Source: Salinarchaeum sp. (GTDB lineage: Archaea > Halobacteriota > Halobacteria > Halobacteriales > SKNY01). Taken from it: a stretch of DNA of 39,721 bases. This document shows, piece after piece, positions 33,512 through 39,721 of this stretch (the stretch's first letter is position 1; the number at the start of each line of letters is the position of its first letter). Location of the stretch: contig SKNY01000012.1 of NCBI GenBank assembly GCA_007123105.1, forward strand, positions 1 to 39,721. Direction: 5' to 3'. A program made the position numbers and the translations under genes. The notes below the pieces were generated by a model, which saw only the letters and a program-made list of their open reading frames with translations, made no database searches and was not told the origin of the DNA.

Positions 33512-33982
33512 ATGAGAGTGTCAGCAGCACAATTAGACCGCCGAACAGTGATTGTGGTCGCCGGTCTGGTGATGGGAGCCGGATGCCTCGGTGACGGCGG
33601 TGGTGGCTTTGATCGAACCGGTGACGATCACGACGATACCGTTGAAAACGATAACTACGGTGGCCTACCTCATGAACTCGAAGCGCTCCGTGACCAGTTC
33701 GAACAACGTGGATTGCAGGTCATCGACGTAGATCATGCTGAGAAGATTGTCCTCAAGGTACAGACCAGCGGTGACATCAACGAGGACATCCGCGAAGCGT
33801 CCGGCGCCTACGCCTCGGTGGTCGGACAACTCGAACAAGATCTTCATGTTCGGATAGAAGACCGCGGACTCCATCAGGAGAGCTTCGAAATCAGGCGTGA
33901 CTGGGCAGTAGCCTTCATCGAGGGCCGGATCGAAGATGAGGAATACATTACTCGAATTAACGACACAAGAACAAATCGGTAA
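33512..33982 (+). CDS. Secreted lipoprotein, unrecognised
   Basis: A 156-residue protein with a signal sequence ending in a lipobox: DRRTVIVVAGLVMGAGC, with Cys25 as the lipidation site, and twin Arg at 10-11. The linker after it is Gly/Asp-rich (GDGGGGFDRTGDDHDDTVEN). The mature domain (about 55-156) is a compact alpha/beta module (LEALRDQFEQRGLQVIDVDH, EKIVLKVQTSGDINEDIREA). No family is recognised. As the last gene of the operon it may be the surface anchor or assembly chaperone for the secreted proteins that follow (inference). Confidence 0.75.
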   Translation: MRVSAAQLDRRTVIVVAGLVMGAGCLGDGGGGFDRTGDDHDDTVENDNYGGLPHELEALRDQFEQRGLQVIDVDHAEKIVLKVQTSGDINEDIREASGAYASVVGQLEQDLHVRIEDRGLHQESFEIRRDWAVAFIEGRIEDEEYITRINDTRTNR

Positions 33983-34064
33983 GCAGTCGTAGAGTTTCCA
34001 TTCAGAAGCGGGTAGAGAGAGACCAAGACTCGCAGGATGGCACTGCGAGAATGAATTCTGGCGG

Positions 34065-34072
34065 CTTAATAC
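34065..34072 (+). promoter_or_regulatory. TATA-like box before first DUF1102-like gene
   Basis: CTTAATAC centred about 33 nt before the ATG at 34102, at a spacing that fits a leaderless or nearly leaderless haloarchaeal transcript. It suggests the secreted-protein genes can be transcribed separately from the upstream operon. Confidence 0.45.
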
Positions 34073-34101
34073 AATGACCACTAGGTGCCGTATCTTTGCT
34101 A

Positions 34102-34722
34102 ATGGCACTAACTCGTCGAAACACGATCGTTGGCCTGGGAGCACTTGCCGCTGGCGCCGGCGTCATCGGTGGCACCGGTGCGTTCACCGCAGTTGAAGCC
34201 GAGCGGGAGGTCAATCTCCAAGCAGCCGGAGACAGTGGCGCCTTGATCGCGATGGCCGTCATTAGCGACACGCTCAATGGTCAGGGGGAGAATGATGATG
34301 TAATCTCGATTAACGTCGATAATCTGAATCTCCGCGCCGTAACTCGATTCCAGCCTGCCCTCGTCGTTGGAAATAACGGTGACAATACGGTTGAGATCGA
34401 CATCCTTGCTACCGGTGGTACTACTTCGATCCTTGATGCAGGTCACGTGATCGATTTTAGTGTACACAGCGAGGACGATGACGCTTTAGCGAGTGATCTC
34501 GATGGCGCATTGAGTGTCGTTGATAATGCGGATGCGCTCGGTTCCGGTGAGGCAGTTGTATTCGATCTCGCGGTGGACTTCCGGGATCCTACTCCAGTGG
34601 ACGACGGTTTCGAGGGGTTTCCAGTTGAGAGCACAACAGACGCTGAAGCAGCCCTCAATGACATTCTTAGCGGAGATGGGGACGGTTCGATCATCGTCGA
34701 AGCAACCGCCGTGGACAACTAG
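34102..34722 (+). CDS. DUF1102/TasA-like secreted protein 1
   Basis: A 206-residue secreted protein. The N-terminus is MALTRRNTIVGLGALAAGAG, a twin-arginine-like signal, then VIGGTGAFTAVEAEREVNLQ, where the G-A-F-x-x-V-x-A-x-R motif marks the start of the mature domain. The rest is an acidic beta-sandwich (VGNNGDNTVEIDILATGG). The haloarchaeal DUF1102 family shares this pattern and is similar in layout to SipW-processed TasA/camelysin proteins. It is the first of five paralogues in the window. The start at 34102 is chosen over a TTG two codons earlier because it follows the TATA box at the right distance. Confidence 0.8.
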   Translation: MALTRRNTIVGLGALAAGAGVIGGTGAFTAVEAEREVNLQAAGDSGALIAMAVISDTLNGQGENDDVISINVDNLNLRAVTRFQPALVVGNNGDNTVEIDILATGGTTSILDAGHVIDFSVHSEDDDALASDLDGALSVVDNADALGSGEAVVFDLAVDFRDPTPVDDGFEGFPVESTTDAEAALNDILSGDGDGSIIVEATAVDN

Positions 34723-35053
34723 TAACACGGTTCTTACTGTGATTAATGCCCGATGGAACAAGCAATGATCTGCCCTTGGATCGGAAGAATTCGGAGTAGG
34801 ATGCGTTCTGCTATGCCTCATGGATGTCAGCGCTACACTTGGCGGGAGGGTAGCGTGGCATCCGATGTAGGTTGTTATTGCACACAGACCATGTGCCAGT
34901 GCGGCCGTTACATCCGGCGTGGACCTGCTTGTGATCGTCGGGGACCGATTCAGGCACTGCCTGACCGCTTCGACGCGGGTTCTGGCACTCCGATCGCCGT
35001 CGTCTGGCACAGCAATACAAAGAACCTAAAGATGGTATAATCATCTGTAAACC
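34723..35053. other. 331-bp intergenic stretch without a supported gene
   Basis: Between the first and second DUF1102-like genes. Frames here are Arg/Cys-rich and unlike haloarchaeal proteins. A weak TATA-like CCTAAAG lies about 28 bp before the next ATG (35054), so this may carry the promoter of the second paralogue. I see no palindrome of note. Confidence 0.4.
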
Positions 35054-35626
35054 ATGAACCTCACCCGCCGGAACACGATTGTGGGACTCGGAGTACTCGC
35101 CGGAGGAGCAGGCGTGATCGGCGGCACTGGGGCATTCGACGCCGTGGAGGCACAACGCAACTTCGAGGTGAGCGTTGCTGGCGACGCCGGTGGGCTGCTC
35201 GGCCTGGTTGCCGAAAATGACGCGATTACGGAAACAGAGGACGGTGGAGCAGGAGGCAATCCCGTGATTGGATTCGTCCTACAGGATGGCGCCGTCAACG
35301 AAGACGCAGTCACCGAGTTCTTCACGGTGTTCACCGTGACTAACAACGGCTCCCAAGACGGGGTGGAGGTGTCGATCGACACCGGAGACGTCGACGGGGT
35401 GACTTTCCCCGTTCCACAAACTCCTGCGCGAGAACCAAGCGGCACGGATTCGAACGTGAACGCTTCAGTTGGTGGTAATAGTATCACCCTCAACGATGGG
35501 ATCGTACTCGACAGCGGACAGACGGCTGTGGTGGACCTTATGATCGACACGACTGAAGCCGGTGGCTACGATGATCCGGACGGTGCTACGTTTACGATTA
35601 CTGCTCGGTCCCCTGACGCCCAGTAG
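35054..35626 (+). CDS. DUF1102/TasA-like secreted protein 2
   Basis: A 190-residue paralogue of the 34102 protein, with an almost identical leader (NLTRRNTIVGLGVLAGGAGV then IGGTGAFDAVEAQRNFEVSV). The mature part is an acidic beta-sandwich with FTVTNNGSQDGVEVSIDTGD and the C-terminal GATFTITARSPDAQ. The near-identical leaders suggest a recent duplication, while the mature domains have diverged. The stop shares a base with the GTG preceding the next start (TAGTGATG), so the third paralogue is coupled. Confidence 0.82.
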   Translation: MNLTRRNTIVGLGVLAGGAGVIGGTGAFDAVEAQRNFEVSVAGDAGGLLGLVAENDAITETEDGGAGGNPVIGFVLQDGAVNEDAVTEFFTVFTVTNNGSQDGVEVSIDTGDVDGVTFPVPQTPAREPSGTDSNVNASVGGNSITLNDGIVLDSGQTAVVDLMIDTTEAGGYDDPDGATFTITARSPDAQ

Positions 35627-35628
35627 TG

Positions 35629-36132
35629 ATGTATTTCACTCGACGGCAGCTCGTGGTCGGCGGCGCAATCCTCGGCTCGGGAGCGGGGCTCATCACTGCT
35701 ACCGGCGCGTTCGATTCAGTTGATGCTGATCGCGAGATTACCGTTGAATTTGCCGACGACGTGGACGCAATCCTCGGAATGGGTGCAGTACCTGATGATG
35801 ATCGCGATTACGTCCGCGTGGAAACCGGGACGGACGGAACGATTGCCATCAAAATCGATCGTATCAACCGCAACGCGCGAACGATAGTGGACCGACTTGT
35901 GGCATTTACCAACAATGGGACGCGAACCGTAGAGGAACTAGCCGTATCGTTGATCGATGACGAATCGCAGAATGCATCACTCAAAATTCACGACGATCTC
36001 GCTGGCGTCAGTATTGATCCCGGAGAAACGGTCGTGGGACTCGGGTTTACAATCAATACATTGACAACAGATGGCCATATCGGTTCGCCAGCAATCGATG
36101 CACGCATCCAAATCAGTACGGTGACCGGATGA
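35629..36132 (+). CDS. DUF1102/TasA-like secreted protein 3
   Basis: A 167-residue paralogue opening MYFTRRQLVVGGAILGSGAG and TGAFDSVDADREITVEFADD. The family block INRNARTIVDRLVAFTNNGT is the conserved beta-strand pair with the N-x-N-A-R-T motif, and SIDPGETVVGLGFTINTLTT the closing strands. This is the most typical member of the family in the window. It starts 2 bp after the previous stop, so translation is probably coupled. Confidence 0.82.
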   Translation: MYFTRRQLVVGGAILGSGAGLITATGAFDSVDADREITVEFADDVDAILGMGAVPDDDRDYVRVETGTDGTIAIKIDRINRNARTIVDRLVAFTNNGTRTVEELAVSLIDDESQNASLKIHDDLAGVSIDPGETVVGLGFTINTLTTDGHIGSPAIDARIQISTVTG

Positions 36133-36186
36133 AAACGCTATCCCCGTCACAAACGACTATCGGGCGACCCGTGGAGTCATAACATC

Positions 36187-37182
36187 ATGCCAGAAATGCG
36201 TCGGCGGAACACACTCATCGGGCTTGGTACCATCGTGTTTGGTGCGTCAGGCTTCATTGCCAGCGGCGCATTCGGGATCGGTTCAGAAGGATCTAGGGGC
36301 GGTAACTGGATCCAAGTCGCCGCAGTCGATTTGACCACGGAGACGGGCGACGATGCAGCTGATGCGGATGGGATCGATATAGACCCGGACGAGACCCCGG
36401 ACTACCATGTACTCACAGCGAACAGCATCGGACGTGGTGACATTGTCGTGTCACCCACTGCTGACGGGTCAACCCACGGCAATTCGCATGCTTATACCCC
36501 CGGTCAAGAGGTTACGCTCTCGGCAGAACCAGCTGCTGGGTCCGACTTCATCGAGTGGCGCGGTGATCTCGGCGAGGAGACGGATCCGGAAGCCACGGAG
36601 GTCTCCGTGGTCATGGACACCGACCGAGAAATCACCGCAGTATTCGAACAGATGGATCTTGCGCGAGCGATCCAGATTATCGCGGTGCCCGAAAACGAAG
36701 GAAACTTCATTGGGGCCGGTGTGGTCCCTTGGTCGGGCCAGATGACGGCGTCGGACATTATCGCCAGTGATGACGACGGGAAAATGACCGGGTTCCAAGT
36801 GGATGGGGCGAACAGAAACGCGATCTCGCGTATCGGGTTTGTCAATGACGGGCGCCCGGTCGATCGGTTCGCCTTTCTGGTGGTTAATGGGGGCAATCCT
36901 GACATGCCGGGTGAAGGAGGTAACTCAGTCGAAATCGTCGCACGGCTTTTAGCCGACGATGGCCAGGACGTGGGTCAATCAGAGCAGATCCGGATCCCCT
37001 ATCGGATCGTTACACCGGGTGGCTCAACGGTTGGTGAGGGAAGCGACCTCCTCGTCGACACCGTAACTCTCTCCGTTGGTCATGTGACCGAGACAGCGAT
37101 CGAAATCGATGCACGGGAAGGCACGGATCAGGTTGGGGCAGCCCGACGCCTCGAGTTCGGGTATCGGGCAGTGGAGGAGTAA
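36187..37182 (+). CDS. DUF1102/TasA-like secreted protein 4 with inserted InlB-B-type repeat domain
   Basis: A 331-residue paralogue. Leader: MPEMRRRNTLIGLGTIVFGA then SGFIASGAFGIG. Residues about 78-155 are an insertion (GDIVVSPTADGSTHGNSHAY, GQEVTLSAEPAAGSDFIEWR, ITAVFE) with the features of the divergent InlB B-repeat / bacterial repeat domain (PF18998-like): G-x-x-V-x-L-x-A-x-P-x-x-G-x-x-F-x-x-W and the closing I-T-A-V-F. The family fold then resumes (VDGANRNAISRIGFVNDGRP). Such repeats act in adhesion or surface display elsewhere. It follows the previous gene by 54 bp and is followed by the next after 1 bp. Confidence 0.8.
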   Translation: MPEMRRRNTLIGLGTIVFGASGFIASGAFGIGSEGSRGGNWIQVAAVDLTTETGDDAADADGIDIDPDETPDYHVLTANSIGRGDIVVSPTADGSTHGNSHAYTPGQEVTLSAEPAAGSDFIEWRGDLGEETDPEATEVSVVMDTDREITAVFEQMDLARAIQIIAVPENEGNFIGAGVVPWSGQMTASDIIASDDDGKMTGFQVDGANRNAISRIGFVNDGRPVDRFAFLVVNGGNPDMPGEGGNSVEIVARLLADDGQDVGQSEQIRIPYRIVTPGGSTVGEGSDLLVDTVTLSVGHVTETAIEIDAREGTDQVGAARRLEFGYRAVEE

Positions 37183-37183
37183 T

Positions 37184-38173
37184 ATGGTACGGCGCAATGC
37201 TCGCAGGCGAGATGGCGGTGGTAGCTTGAGCCGCAGGACCGCCTTGGCGTTAATCGGTGGTGGTGGATTGCTGGCCGTCGGTGCGTCCGGCGCGTTCGAC
37301 GCGGTATCGGGAAAACGACCGTTCCAAGTAGGGATCGGCGGCGATGACGAAGCGCTGTTGCGGTTGCGTACGACTGAGGCAACGCCGCCCGCCCAGGAGT
37401 CATTCCGTGATAGACAAGTCGAGTTCGACGTCACGGACGGTGACACGGTCAAGTTGATCCGCATCGAAAACTTCGTCGACAACCAAATCACGTTCGACGA
37501 CGTTTCCGTAACGACGACCCACCAGGACCTTTCATTTACTGTCGATCAGCCACCCACGTCGTTGGCATTCGGTGAGCACACGGTGCTCGAAGCGACAGTC
37601 GAGTGTGATGGGGACGTTACGAACGTTCCCTTCACCATCAAAATCAGTGCAACGGGCAGCGTTGGGCGGATATCATTGCGTCGTGAGGCGTTTATGACCT
37701 GTTCGGCGGCAGTGCCACCGGGCGACCCGATCTGTCCGCCGTTCGAGGTGCCGTTTATTCGCGGGGGAGGTAGTCCAGGGGCAACACACGCGTTGGGGGA
37801 TGCACCGCCAGCAGACATGACGACCGAGACGGGGACGGTGTCGGTTGTCAGAACTGCCGAGAACGTCCTCGAGGTTGGCATCGAGATGGATCCGGTAGAC
37901 GGTGAGACGATGGAGGAGTTCCGTGTCGATGTCCAAACGAATCCCAAGGACTTTCCAAACGGCCTTGGCCACTATCACGTGGTTGAATCGTTCGACACGG
38001 CACAGACCAGTACAAACGCGACCATCGATCTCGAAGCTGAACTTGGAGTGGCGGCCGATAAACCGATTTACCTGGCCGTCCACGCGAGCCTTCAAAACGA
38101 TAGTGCATGGGCGAAGGGGCCGTTTCAGGGGCAGGCTTGGAGGATGTACCTCGATGAGTGTGCCAACGAGTGA
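37184..38173 (+). CDS. DUF1102/TasA-like secreted protein 5, large C-terminal extension
   Basis: A 329-residue protein. Leader: RRTALALIGGGGLLAVGASG then AFDAVSGKRPFQVGIG. Residues 30-190 form one beta domain (VKLIRIENFVDNQITFDDVS) that includes the family-like sandwich. A linker follows with a Cys pair region (AFMTCSAAVPPGDPICPPFE). A second domain (about 235-329) has AENVLEVGIEMDPVDGETME and ends AWRMYLDECANE. The C-terminal domain is not recognised and could be the functional tip of a fibre (inference). The start at 37184 is preceded by GGAGGAG, a good ribosome-binding site, and sits 1 bp after the previous stop. Confidence 0.78.
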   Translation: MVRRNARRRDGGGSLSRRTALALIGGGGLLAVGASGAFDAVSGKRPFQVGIGGDDEALLRLRTTEATPPAQESFRDRQVEFDVTDGDTVKLIRIENFVDNQITFDDVSVTTTHQDLSFTVDQPPTSLAFGEHTVLEATVECDGDVTNVPFTIKISATGSVGRISLRREAFMTCSAAVPPGDPICPPFEVPFIRGGGSPGATHALGDAPPADMTTETGTVSVVRTAENVLEVGIEMDPVDGETMEEFRVDVQTNPKDFPNGLGHYHVVESFDTAQTSTNATIDLEAELGVAADKPIYLAVHASLQNDSAWAKGPFQGQAWRMYLDECANE

Positions 38174-38191
38174 CCGTCGTTCCGGTAGTGA

Positions 38192-38347
38192 TTATCGAAA
38201 CTCGTTGATGAGGACCAGAAGACCGAGCACGGAAAGCCCGAGACCGACGCTCTCTTCGATCCCGGTACCGTACCAGATATACCAGCTGCCTACGTCCACT
38301 AACACTAGACCAGTGATTACGATCTGAACCGTTGTTCGAACAGGCAC
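38192..38347 (-). CDS. 51-residue two-helix membrane protein
   Basis: A small GTG-initiated gene reading MPVRTTVQIVITGLVLVDVG, SWYIWYGTGIEESV and GLGLSVLGLLVLINEFR. Two hydrophobic helices are linked by an acidic turn. The composition is plainly coding, and an upstream in-frame TAG limits the N-terminus. A TATA-like ATAAACAAATT on the minus strand (38375-38385) lies about 30 nt before the start, as expected for a leaderless transcript. Its stop faces the end of the last DUF1102-like gene (38173). It could be a membrane partner of the fibre system; function unknown. Confidence 0.65.
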   Translation of the reverse strand: MPVRTTVQIVITGLVLVDVGSWYIWYGTGIEESVGLGLSVLGLLVLINEFR

Positions 38348-38374
38348 GTACTTGAGAAGGTGCTAGAGAGCGGA

Positions 38375-38385
38375 ATTTGTTTATC
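38375..38385 (-). promoter_or_regulatory. TATA-like box of the two-helix membrane protein
   Basis: On the minus strand ATAAACAAATT, about 30 nt before the GTG start at 38347. The flanking 38348-38445 sequence is AT-rich and has no other feature. Confidence 0.4.
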
Positions 38386-38445
38386 TGTTTATCGTCACAT
38401 GACAACACATCTGTTCGTAATCGGATATGAACCAGCACTCGTCCG

Positions 38446-38736
38446 TCAACACGGGAGCTGATCGATTACATCAGCGTGGTACTCGTCCATGAAAACGAGC
38501 AGTTGCGCCAGCTGTGTACTGGCGATTTCAAGGGAACCACGCCATTCACAATCAATGCGTGCTGGGTGCTTCCGTTCGAATGTATTCAGGGAGGCATACA
38601 CCAACGCCCCCCCCCCCCCAAAAAAAACATCGACGGCATTACACCACAGATCGGGATTGAAGTGGATCTTTGAATAACCGTCGTCATTATTCTGACAAGA
38701 GTTCGAGCTTTCCGGACAACCCAGAGGAGCAATCCA
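38446..38736 (-). pseudogene. Truncated minus-strand reading frame with G13/T8 homopolymer
   Basis: A 96-residue open frame without a usable start codon at its beginning. It reads WIAPLGCPESSNSCQNNDDG, YSKIHFNPDLWCNAVDVFFG, GGGALVYASLNTFERKHPAR, then IDCEWRGSLEIASTQLAQLL and VFMDEYHADVIDQLPC before the stop. The composition is clearly protein-like, especially after YSKIHF. The frame passes through T8G13 (plus-strand C13A8, 38607-38627), which codes Phe-Phe-Gly-Gly-Gly-Gly. It looks like the C-terminal part of a gene whose 5' end is lost or frameshifted; I do not recognise the family. The C13A8 run is a likely site of sequencing or replication slippage. Confidence 0.4.
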
Positions 38737-39049
38737 TCAACGGGGCAACCGGTCGGTGTGACGGGAATCGGCGTTGGACGATCTCTCATCGAAACCAGAC
38801 GCGAAAACTACGGCGCCGGGACGTATATTACCGGGAACGAACCTCGTTGGTGTGAGTTTTCACACAATCTGCCCCGGCAGGATGTTCATTAATCGCCGTG
38901 AAGGATTTGGGACCGTTCAATAACAGTTAAATGCGGCGTTACCAAGCGTCTCATACGGAGCTCGTGATGGGCCGAGAGACGTGGCCAAACGACCCGAAGC
39001 GGCCAGTAGTCCCATCGCGGCTCACGGACCACGGTGGTCGATTTCAACC
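38737..39049. other. Intergenic region before the halocyanin, with short hairpin
   Basis: A 313-bp stretch with no supported gene. It holds an inverted repeat GTGTGA-GTTT-TCACAC (38850-38865), and a TTAAATG (38928-38934) which could be a TATA box for a transcript with a long leader. Confidence 0.35.
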
Positions 39050-39535
39050 ATGACACAAATTACACGACGGTCAGTGGTACGCGGTGTTGGCGGAACGCTC
39101 GCGATCGGATTCGTAGCCGGCTGTCTCGGAGACGACGACGACAACGGGAACGGAGAGGACGATCCGGAGACCGTCGCCGTCAACTGGGCCAGTCAGGCCG
39201 ACAACTTCGACGATGCGGGGGACATCGAAGATCACACCGGCGAGGACTCGGTGACCGTACTGAACGGCGAACAACCCGGCGCAAACTACGTCTTCGAACC
39301 GGCAGTGATTCGAATCGATGCCGGCACGGAGGTCGTGTGGGAGTGGACGTCGAACAACCACACTGTCGATCTGTTTGCCGGTGAAGGAGCAACCTTGACT
39401 GACTGGGATGACCATGGCTCCGCCGAAGACGAAGGATATGAACATGCTACCACGTTCGACGAACCCGGTGTGGCCCTCTACGAATGCGTCCCACACCGGG
39501 GCCAAGGGCAGAGCGGTGCGGTGATCGTTGAATGA
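39050..39535 (+). CDS. Halocyanin-type blue copper lipoprotein with axial Gln
   Basis: A 161-residue secreted electron carrier. The leader ITRRSVVRGVGGTLAIGFVAGC combines twin Arg (6-7) with a lipobox, lipidated at Cys25. An acidic linker (GDDDDNGNGEDDPE) follows. The plastocyanin/halocyanin domain has copper ligands H104 (SNNHTVDLF), C146 and H149 (YECVPHRGQGQSG). The fourth, axial ligand is normally Met five residues after the second His; here it is Q154. The start MTQITRR at 39050 is preferred to the longer frame. It may pair with the Cys-rich gene 40 bp downstream. Confidence 0.9.
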   Translation: MTQITRRSVVRGVGGTLAIGFVAGCLGDDDDNGNGEDDPETVAVNWASQADNFDDAGDIEDHTGEDSVTVLNGEQPGANYVFEPAVIRIDAGTEVVWEWTSNNHTVDLFAGEGATLTDWDDHGSAEDEGYEHATTFDEPGVALYECVPHRGQGQSGAVIVE

Positions 39536-39575
39536 ACATTGTCGGACGGTATCGATGTGAGGAGGTCCCCGTCCG

Positions 39576-39721
39576 ATGAGCGCCGATGACGATTCGTGTG
39601 GCAACGATCAGTGTGGGTGCGGTGCGAATGCGACACCGGCCAGCGGTGACGCAATCCTCGATCGCCTCGACCAGGAAGCGGGCTTTCACCCGATGGGCGA
39701 GGAGTGGGAAGTGGAGATGCG
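39576..39721 (+). CDS. Cys-rich protein, partial (C-terminus outside window)
   Basis: The first 48 codons of a gene starting with ATG at 39576, with a strong ribosome-binding site (GAGGAGG) about 13 nt before. It reads MSADDDSCGNDQCGCGANAT then PASGDAILDRLDQEAGFHPM and GEEWEVEM. Three cysteines in C-x4-C-x-C could bind a metal or be redox-active. No family can be assigned from this piece. The 40-bp gap to the halocyanin gene suggests an operon. Confidence 0.6.
   Translation, partial: MSADDDSCGNDQCGCGANATPASGDAILDRLDQEAGFHPMGEEWEVEM

Noticed and set aside
34753-35040. 95-residue plus-strand frame between the first two DUF1102-like genes
   Set aside because: Arg- and Cys-rich, basic, without family resemblance; unlike the acidic proteins of this genome. 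The interval is better read as non-coding.

Overview
The window reads as chromosomal DNA of a halophilic archaeon (class Halobacteria). Almost every recognisable protein is acidic and has haloarchaeal relatives: a halocyanin, a type II methionine aminopeptidase, NreA, RNase HI with its trailing operon protein, the DUF63, DUF211, DUF5791, DUF5817, DUF7108, DUF7344 and DUF7504 families, and DUF1102-like secreted proteins. Promoters, where visible, are archaeal TATA boxes about 25-30 nt before the start codon (leaderless style). I cannot name the genus from sequence alone, and I found no rRNA, tRNA or CRISPR array.

Left part (1 to about 24.8 kb) is dense housekeeping sequence, visibly GC-rich. 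In order: a partial cupin and a PHP phosphoesterase (minus); a protoporphyrinogen-oxidase-like flavoprotein (plus); a DUF5817 zinc-ribbon protein and NADP-type isocitrate dehydrogenase (minus); a VIT1/CCC1-like transporter coupled to a DUF211 protein (minus); an operon of plant-type asparaginase, methionine aminopeptidase and HIT hydrolase (plus); a 690-bp gene-poor stretch with a broken reading frame; a tRNA methylthiotransferase (minus); DUF63 and nucleoside phosphorylase (plus); an SDR / DUF5791 / alkaline-phosphatase-superfamily operon (minus); a cyclophilin-like protein and inorganic pyrophosphatase; a PadR regulator behind an AT-rich, palindrome-rich intergenic region; rnhA with its operon partner and an MFS transporter (minus); a YdjM-like membrane protein; a CPA2 antiporter with USP-like tail domains; an enolase-superfamily sugar-acid dehydratase; NreA; a coiled-coil protein; and a small cupin.

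From about 24.8 to 26.0 kb there is a poorly coding stretch with only doubtful ORFs. Then come a phytanoyl-CoA dioxygenase-like protein and a 959-residue protein with a degenerate receiver domain and a C-terminal DUF7504 domain (both minus).

The most interesting part is 30.2 to 38.4 kb. A DUF5305 membrane protein, an archaeal-type signal peptidase, a membrane-anchored winged-helix protein and a lipoprotein form a tight four-gene operon. It is followed by five secreted paralogues of the DUF1102 / TasA-like type, all with a twin-arginine-like N-terminus ending in a G-A-F motif, and by a 51-residue two-helix membrane protein on the other strand. By analogy with bacterial SipW/TasA/camelysin loci and archaeal TasA-like bundling pili, this looks like a self-contained surface-fibre or matrix locus with its own signal peptidase. 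The peptidase carries a C-terminal cytoplasmic winged helix-turn-helix that closely resembles the N-terminal DNA-binding domain of haloarchaeal IS630-type transposases. A perfect 9-bp inverted repeat lies just upstream of the operon. The right end holds a decayed minus-strand ORF containing a C13A8 homopolymer, a halocyanin whose usual axial Met is replaced by Gln, and the start of a Cys-rich unrecognised gene.
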